Shown here in pieces: positions 5,119 to 9,964 of a DNA stretch of 9,964 nucleotides. Source of the stretch: JBOFFC01 sp051648405 (GTDB taxonomy: Bacteria; Planctomycetota; Planctomycetia; Pirellulales; Lacipirellulaceae); NCBI GenBank assembly GCA_051648405.1, contig JBOFFC010000040.1:1-9964 (forward strand). The letters run 5' to 3'. Under the pieces are notes generated by a model. That model ran no database searches. It worked only from the letters and a program-made list of their open reading frames with translations, and was not told the origin of the DNA. Position numbers and translations under genes: made by a program. The stretch's first letter is position 1. The number at the start of each line of letters is the position of its first letter.

Positions 5119-7914
5119 TTGGCGGTTCGCATCTATTCGCTCGCGCAGGAACTCTCGATCGACGCCAAAGAGCTCGTCGAGGTCTGCAATCGCGCCGGTG
5201 TCCCGGGCAAGGGCTCGGCGCTGGCGAGCCTCAGCGACGACGAAGTCGCTCGGGTTAAGGAGTTCCTCGCGCCGAAGGCGAGCCCCAGCTCGGGGTCGGC
5301 CCCCGCGGCCGCGGCGCCGCCAACCCCGCTCGAGCGCCCGTCGGGAGACGCGCGGGGCAGGCTGCGCACGATCGTGGCCCCCAAAGCGGGGCGATCGGCG
5401 ACCGGCCGCCCGAGCGTCGATCGCGGCGCACCCGACGAGCCCGTCGTCGCGGAAGTTTTGGACACGACGGAAGCGGCCGAGGCCCCTGCGGGCGTCGCGG
5501 AAGTGGCGCACGCCCCCGCGCCAGCCGAAGTCGCTTCGGCCGATGAATCCCGGAAAACGCAACTCGCGAAGCCCGGGCCGCTCGCCCGGATGATGCGCGG
5601 CGACACGCACGCCGGCGCGCAGCTCGGCGGCGGTGGTAAGGTCCCCGTCGTCGGCGCGAAGACCGAGCCCGGGCGGCGCAAGCCGACCGACGGGACCCGG
5701 GCCCGGCCGGTCGTTAAGCTCGCGGCGATGCCGGCCATCGCCGAACCGCGCGAGACAAAGCCCAAAGCCGACGACGGGCCGACGCAGAAGCCCGACATGA
5801 AGCTCCCGGCCGAGGTGCTCGGCGGGAGGAGCGGAGGCGCCAAGCCGCTGGCCGCCCACCTGAAGCGGGCCGAGAAGACCCTCGAGGCGGCTCGGCTGCG
5901 CGACCGGACGGTCGTCCCCGAAGAGCCGGCGCGAGGCCCGGCCGGCGCCGCGAAGGGCCGCGGCAAGGGCAAGGGGGGCGAGGGAGGGGCGACCACGGGC
6001 GAGGCCCCGATTCTGGGAGGCCGCGAGGCCCGACAGCTCAACCGCACGCGGGGCGGGCGCGCCCCGCTCAAGCCGCGTCGCGTCCTGCGCCGCGCAAAGA
6101 AGTCGGGGGCCAACACGGCCGCCCCGCGTAAGGACCGCGTCAGCGTTCAGCTCCCCTGCACGGTGAAAGAGCTTTCGGAAGCGGCCGGCGTCCCCGCGGC
6201 GATGATCTTGCGGATCCTCCTCGAAGAGGGGGTGATGACGACGATCAACGCTCAGATGGACCTCGAGCTGACCGAGTTGGTCGCGGCCGAGCTGGGGATC
6301 GACGTCGAGTTCGTCCAACCCGAGACGCTCGAAGACCGCGTCCTCACCGCGATCGACGACCTGGAGGACCCCGAGGAAGACCTCCGGCCCCGCGCGCCGG
6401 TGGTGACGTTCCTCGGACACGTCGACCACGGGAAAACCTCGCTCCTCGACCGCCTGATCGGCATCAACGTGGCGGGGGGCGAGAGCGGCGGCATCACGCA
6501 GCACATCCGCGCCTACCAGATCGAAAAGGACGGCCGCCCGATCTCGTTCGTCGATACTCCCGGCCACGAGGCGTTCACCGAGATGCGGGCCCGCGGCGCC
6601 GGGGTGACCGACATCGTGGTGCTGGTCGTCGCCGGCGACGACGGCGTGATGCCCCAGACCGAAGAGGCGATCAGCCACGCGAAGGCGGCCGACGTGCCGA
6701 TCATCGTGGCCCTCAACAAGATCGACCTCCCGGGAATCGACCCGATGAAGACCCTCACCGGCCTGTCGCGCAACGAGCTGCAGCCGGCCGAGTGGGGTGG
6801 CGAGGTCGAGGTGATCAAGACCAGCGCCACCACGGGCGAGGGGCTCGACAACCTGCTCGAGACGATCCTCACGATCGCCGAACTCAACGAGTACAGCGCC
6901 AACCCCAATCGCCCGGCGACGGGCACCTGCCTCGAGAGCCAGCAAGACGCCGACCGCGGCATCGTCGCCAAGTTCATCGTGCAGAACGGCACGCTGCGTG
7001 TCGGCGACATCGTGGTCTGTGGAGACGCCCACGGCCGGATCAAGGCGATGTACGACCCGCTCAACCCGCGGGTCCGCCTGCAGGAGGCGCTCCCCAGCGT
7101 TCCGGTCAACGTGACGGGGCTCGACGTGGCGCCCTCCGGGGGCCAGCGGTTCTACGTCCTCGACGACATCGCCGAGGCCCGCGAGATCGCCGCCACGCGG
7201 GCGACTCAGCAGCGCGCCGAGTACCTCGGCACGACCGGCTTCCAGCAGACGACGCTCGACACGCTGTTCGAGCGGCTCGTCGGCGCCGAGGAGGTGCAGA
7301 CGCTGAACCTGATCCTGCGGGCCGACGTCCGCGGGTCGATCGAGGCGATCGAGAAGGAGCTCTCGAAGCTCGAGCACCCGGAGGTCCGCCTGCGGATCCT
7401 CCAGCGGAGCGTCGGCGCGGTGACCGAAGGGGACGTGGTCCTGGCGAACGCCTCGGACGCCGTCGTGATCGCGTTCAACGTGACCCCCGACGACAAGGCC
7501 CGCTCGAAGGCCGACCAGATGGGGGTCGAAGTCCGCCGCTACAGCGTCATCTACAAGATCGCCGACGACCTCAAGGCGGCGATGGAGGGGATGCTCAAGC
7601 CCGAGCAGCGCGAGGTCGAGCTGGGCCGCGTCCTGGTCCAGATGGTGTTCAAGATCAGCCGCCTCGGCTCGATCGCCGGTTGCCGCGTGCTGCAGGGGGT
7701 CGTCGAGCGGAACGCCCGGGCCCGCGTCGTCCGCGACAACACGATCATCGGCGACTACGCGATCGACACGCTGCGGCGTGAGAAGGACGACGCCAAGGAA
7801 GTCCGCGAAGGCTACGAGTGCGGCATCAAGCTGTCGGGCTTCAACGACGTGAAGGAAGCCGACCTGCTGGAGGTCTACAAGGTCGAAGAGATCAGCCGCA
7901 GCTTCGACGACTAG
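5119..7914 (+). CDS. infB: Translation initiation factor IF-2
   Basis: IF-2 (931 residues) is the GTPase that brings initiator fMet-tRNA to the 30S subunit and promotes 70S joining. Domains in order: a first IF2_N helical domain (1-50, VRIYSLAQELSI); a long Pro/Ala/Gly/Lys-rich linker (about 55-335); a second IF2_N domain (about 340-395); and the GTPase domain with GHVDHGKT (433-440), the switch GGITQHI, DTPGH (479-483, with catalytic His483), NKID (533-536) and SA (569-570). Next come domain II, the C1 domain with ADVRGS (735-740) and the C2 tRNA-binding domain with FKISRLGSIAGC and GYECGI (898-903). All key residues are present. It starts at TTG behind a good GGAG; MAVRIYS matches the family start. 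The length is at the long end of the family because of the linker. It follows nusA by 455 bp and precedes rbfA by 77 bp, probably co-transcribed with the latter. Confidence 0.98.
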   Translation: MAVRIYSLAQELSIDAKELVEVCNRAGVPGKGSALASLSDDEVARVKEFLAPKASPSSGSAPAAAAPPTPLERPSGDARGRLRTIVAPKAGRSATGRPSVDRGAPDEPVVAEVLDTTEAAEAPAGVAEVAHAPAPAEVASADESRKTQLAKPGPLARMMRGDTHAGAQLGGGGKVPVVGAKTEPGRRKPTDGTRARPVVKLAAMPAIAEPRETKPKADDGPTQKPDMKLPAEVLGGRSGGAKPLAAHLKRAEKTLEAARLRDRTVVPEEPARGPAGAAKGRGKGKGGEGGATTGEAPILGGREARQLNRTRGGRAPLKPRRVLRRAKKSGANTAAPRKDRVSVQLPCTVKELSEAAGVPAAMILRILLEEGVMTTINAQMDLELTELVAAELGIDVEFVQPETLEDRVLTAIDDLEDPEEDLRPRAPVVTFLGHVDHGKTSLLDRLIGINVAGGESGGITQHIRAYQIEKDGRPISFVDTPGHEAFTEMRARGAGVTDIVVLVVAGDDGVMPQTEEAISHAKAADVPIIVALNKIDLPGIDPMKTLTGLSRNELQPAEWGGEVEVIKTSATTGEGLDNLLETILTIAELNEYSANPNRPATGTCLESQQDADRGIVAKFIVQNGTLRVGDIVVCGDAHGRIKAMYDPLNPRVRLQEALPSVPVNVTGLDVAPSGGQRFYVLDDIAEAREIAATRATQQRAEYLGTTGFQQTTLDTLFERLVGAEEVQTLNLILRADVRGSIEAIEKELSKLEHPEVRLRILQRSVGAVTEGDVVLANASDAVVIAFNVTPDDKARSKADQMGVEVRRYSVIYKIADDLKAAMEGMLKPEQREVELGRVLVQMVFKISRLGSIAGCRVLQGVVERNARARVVRDNTIIGDYAIDTLRREKDDAKEVREGYECGIKLSGFNDVKEADLLEVYKVEEISRSFDD

Positions 7915-7991
7915 TCCCGCTGGCCGGCGCCCCGCCGACCCAACCCCGCGCCGCACCGCGACCCTCTCCGACAGAAGACCAACGCCCGCCG

Positions 7992-8432
7992 ATGTCGTCC
8001 CGACGTGTACTGAAGGCCGCCGAAGCGGTCCGCGAGGTCGTCAGCTTGGCGATCCTCACGGACCTGCGCGACCCACGCGTCCAAAACGTTACGGTGACGC
8101 ACGTCGAGGTGGCCGGCGACATGCGGGGGGCTAAGGTGTACGTGTCGGTCATGGGGGACGAGGCGAAGCAACGCCTCGCGATCCGCGGCCTCGAGAGCTC
8201 GGCCGGCTACTTGCAGTCGCGACTCGCCGAGCGGATCGACACCCGGTACACCCCCAAGCTGCACTTCGAGCTCGACCAAGGGATCAAGAAGTCGATCGCG
8301 ATCGCGCGGATGCTGGCCGAGGTCCTACCGACCGACGTTGCGCCGACCGACGCCGCCCCGACGAACGACCCCGACTCGAACGCGGACTCGACTACCGACA
8401 GCACAGCGGGCGTCGAGTCCGACGCCCGCTGA
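7992..8432 (+). CDS. rbfA: 30S ribosome-binding factor RbfA
   Basis: RbfA is a small KH-fold protein that binds the immature 30S subunit near helix 1 of 16S rRNA and helps its maturation and cold adaptation. This one has 146 residues. The core (1-113) shows the RVLKAAEAVREVVS helix, ILTDLRDPRV (21-30), the strand pattern VTVTHVEVAGDMRGAKVYVSV (33-53 region) and the SSAGYLQSRLAERI helix, ending with YTPKLHFELD and a final helix. Residues 114-146 are a Thr/Asp/Pro/Ser-rich tail beyond the typical length. The ATG at 7992 begins the conserved MSSRR-type start; the frame is open upstream into infB but that part is not family-like. No Shine-Dalgarno is seen, and the 77-bp leader is C-rich. The stop codon lies within a perfect 12-bp hairpin. 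Confidence 0.95.
   Translation: MSSRRVLKAAEAVREVVSLAILTDLRDPRVQNVTVTHVEVAGDMRGAKVYVSVMGDEAKQRLAIRGLESSAGYLQSRLAERIDTRYTPKLHFELDQGIKKSIAIARMLAEVLPTDVAPTDAAPTNDPDSNADSTTDSTAGVESDAR
8404..8431 (+). other. Perfect 12-bp hairpin across the rbfA stop codon
   Basis: CAGCGGGCGTCG (8404-8415) and CGACGCCCGCTG (8420-8431) are exact reverse complements around AGTC. The TGA stop occupies 8430-8432. No T-run follows, so this is not a standard intrinsic terminator. It encodes the last nine codons of the disordered RbfA tail. Possible roles are mRNA stabilisation, RNase III processing or partial termination. Confidence 0.55.
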
Positions 8433-8494
8433 TCGCGACGCTGACTCCCCCCGAACGACCACCACGACCAACCGCTGGCCCGCCGACGCACCGC

Positions 8495-9721
8495 ATGTCC
8501 GCAACAAACCGCGCTCAACGACTGGTCAAGCTCGTCGCGACCCTCAAGAAGCGCTACAAAGTAGTGCTCCCCGCCGAGCGTCCGCTCTTCGAGAGCCTGC
8601 TGTACGCGTGCCTCGTCGAGAACTCGTCGCACGAGGCGGCGGCCAAGTCGATCGAGCACCTCGAGTCGAACTACTTCGACTGGAACGAGGTCCGCGTGAG
8701 CACCCGCGGCGAGCTCGCCGAGGCGCTCAAGCCGCTCAACGACCCGGCCGAGTCGGCCGATCGCCTGAAGCGCGCGCTGCAGAGCGTGTTCGAGTCGATC
8801 TACGCGTTCGACCTCGAGCCGCTCAAGAAGCAAAACCTGGGCCTCTCGGTCAAGCAGATCGGCGGCTACGACGGAGTCACGCCGTTCGCCGTGGCGTACG
8901 TCACGCAAAACGGCCTCGGGGGGCACGCGATCGCGACCAACGAGGGGCTGCTGATCGCCCTGCAGGCGTTCGATATTATCTCCGAGGCCGAGCGCGGGAA
9001 GCACGTAGTCCCGGGCCTCGAGCGGGCGATCCCCAAGAACAAGGGCGCCGAGGCCTTCTCGCTGCTCCACCAGTTGGGCGTGGAAGTCGGCAAGAGCCCC
9101 TACGGCCCCGGCGCCAAGAAGGTGCTGCTCGAGATCGACCCGGCCTGCAAGGACCGCTTGCCGAAGAAGCCCGCGCCGCCGATCGAGCAGAAGCCGGTCG
9201 CCCCCCCTGCCCCGCTCGTGGCGTTGGCGCCAGCGAAGGGGCCCGCCAAGTCCCCCGCGAAGGGGGCGGCGAAGGCCGAACCGGCGAAGCCAACGGCGAA
9301 GGACGCGGCCGGCAAGGACAAGCAACCTCCGGCATCAATCCCGATGAAGGCGAACGCGAAGCCCGCCAAGGGAGACGCCCCCGCCGCCGCGCAGAAGAAG
9401 CCAGATACCGGGAAGCCCGACGCGGCGAAGCCGCCGGCCGAGAAGGCCTCGTCCGCCGCGAAGGCGCCCCCCGCAAAGCCCACGCCGCCGAAGCCTTCCG
9501 ACAAGAAGTCCCCTGAGAAGGGTGGCGACAAGAAGGGGGCGGCCACCGAGACGAAGCCCGCCACGAAGAAGCCCGCCGACAGCGCGAAGAAGCCCGACCC
9601 CAAGGCGCCCGCGAAGAAGCCGCCGACCACCGGCAAGAACGCCCCCGCGAAGCCGGCCTCCATCAAGCCCGCGCCGGCGAAGAAGCCCGACGCCCCCCCC
9701 GCCAAACGGAAACCGCGGTGA
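8495..9721 (+). CDS. Endonuclease III-like helical domain lacking catalytic residues, with histone H1-like Lys/Pro/Ala tail
   Basis: This 408-residue protein of unknown function has two parts. Residues 1-222 are all-helical and resemble an HhH-GPD (endonuclease III/Nth) fold: FESLLYACLVENSSHEAAAKSI (32-53) corresponds to the Nth start, RLKRALQSVFESI to the central helix, and VKQIGGYDGVTPFAVAY (119-135) to the helix-hairpin-helix. The position of the Nth catalytic lysine (LPGVGRKT) is Val128. The position of the catalytic Asp (AVDTH) is in AIATNEG, without Asp. Only two cysteines exist (39, 218), so the four-cysteine [4Fe-4S] motif is absent. Residues 223-408 are almost only Lys, Pro, Ala and some Asp, like histone H1 or other nucleic-acid-binding tails. 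Glycosylase activity is thus unlikely; nucleic-acid or ribosome binding is an inference from the tail and from the position after rbfA. The ATG at 8495 has no Shine-Dalgarno. Its TGA overlaps the next ATG. The fold assignment is by motif comparison only. Confidence 0.8.
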   Translation: MSATNRAQRLVKLVATLKKRYKVVLPAERPLFESLLYACLVENSSHEAAAKSIEHLESNYFDWNEVRVSTRGELAEALKPLNDPAESADRLKRALQSVFESIYAFDLEPLKKQNLGLSVKQIGGYDGVTPFAVAYVTQNGLGGHAIATNEGLLIALQAFDIISEAERGKHVVPGLERAIPKNKGAEAFSLLHQLGVEVGKSPYGPGAKKVLLEIDPACKDRLPKKPAPPIEQKPVAPPAPLVALAPAKGPAKSPAKGAAKAEPAKPTAKDAAGKDKQPPASIPMKANAKPAKGDAPAAAQKKPDTGKPDAAKPPAEKASSAAKAPPAKPTPPKPSDKKSPEKGGDKKGAATETKPATKKPADSAKKPDPKAPAKKPPTTGKNAPAKPASIKPAPAKKPDAPPAKRKPR

Positions 9722-9964
9722 TGACGGGCGCGCCGACGCCGAGCCCCACGGCGACGGCCCGTGCGGCGTGGTTGACGGCCGCCGCGCTCGCGCTGGCGCT
9801 CGTCACGCTCTGGGCGCCGCGGCGCACGCTGGCGACGGAACCGCGCGAGGCGATCGCGCGGTTCGCCGTGGCGACTCCCGAAGCGGACCGCGCTCGTGGC
9901 GCCGACCTCGCGGCCCGCGCGCGAGCGCTGCGGAAGCGCGGCGACGTTCGCGGCGCCCTCGCCG
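9721..9964 (+). CDS. Unrecognised membrane-anchored protein, N-terminal part (cut by window end)
   Basis: An open frame starts with ATG at 9721, sharing one base with the TGA of the preceding gene (TGATG), and runs to the window end (81 complete codons). This overlap suggests translational coupling. GTG at 9718, one codon earlier, is an alternative start. Residues 1-13 are Thr/Pro/Ala-rich, residues 14-32 form a hydrophobic segment (AAWLTAAALALALVTLW) that is either a signal anchor or an uncleaved signal peptide, and the rest is Ala/Arg-rich and helical. The end, RALRKRGDVRGALA, has the rhythm of a tetratricopeptide-like helix, but one half repeat is not enough to assign a family. Codon use matches the preceding genes. 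Confidence 0.65.
   Translation, partial: MTGAPTPSPTATARAAWLTAAALALALVTLWAPRRTLATEPREAIARFAVATPEADRARGADLAARARALRKRGDVRGALA

Noticed and set aside
4918..7956. A 1012-codon open frame on the minus strand, opposite infB
   Set aside because: It mirrors infB codon for codon, has no start signal, and its protein is Arg/Asp/Gly/Leu-rich without domains. Long antisense frames are expected opposite GC-rich genes with strong third-position bias.
8207..9325. A 372-codon minus-strand frame and a 392-codon plus-strand frame (8338-9516) across the Nth-like gene
   Set aside because: Both are Arg-rich shadows of the gene at 8495-9721, whose N-terminal part has a normal globular composition.

Overview
The window looks like chromosome from a high-GC planctomycete, probably of the Pirellulales or a related group. 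The reasons are a secreted sulfatase-modifying-factor-like protein with a PEP-CTERM tail, an IF2 with a very long low-complexity linker, a NusA with a long Ala/Glu tail, and leaders that mostly lack a strong Shine-Dalgarno. This placement is inferred from gene style; no phylogenetic marker was compared.

Left part (1-2835), accessory. A plus-strand gene (160-1194) encodes an exported, cysteine-free FGE/SUMF1-fold protein ending in a PEP-CTERM sorting signal. Facing it on the minus strand is a two-gene toxin-antitoxin module: a DUF104/AF2212-like antitoxin (1611-1838) and a PIN-domain VapC-type toxin (1207-1605). Further upstream on the minus strand is an unrecognised multi-pass membrane protein (1972-2835). 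A 27-bp hairpin-forming sequence occurs at the window's left edge and again, inverted, at 1895-1921. A third, partial 13-bp copy lies at the 3' end of the membrane-protein gene. This resembles a dispersed REP-type repeat.

Middle and right part (3227-9964), core information processing on the plus strand: nusA (3227-4663), infB (5119-7914), rbfA (7992-8432), an unrecognised protein with an endonuclease III-like helical domain that lacks the catalytic and Fe-S residues and carries a histone H1-like Lys/Pro/Ala tail (8495-9721), and the start of a membrane-anchored protein that overlaps it by one base (9721 to the window end). This is the widespread nusA-infB-rbfA transcription/translation cluster. 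No rimP is present directly upstream of nusA.

Regulatory structure. The nusA leader has a perfect TTGACA -35 box with a weak -10, then a strong intrinsic terminator (3081-3108) with no gene in front of it, then an array of 8-bp GACAAYYC repeats. This layout suggests attenuation of nusA. The 455-bp nusA-infB gap holds a tandem 15-bp repeat array (4853-4934) and a hairpin just before the infB Shine-Dalgarno; infB starts at TTG. A perfect 12-bp hairpin covers the rbfA stop codon.

The candidates most worth following up are the degenerate nuclease-fold protein with its coupled membrane partner, the nusA leader attenuator, and the 15-bp array before infB. None amounts to a proven new system from sequence alone.
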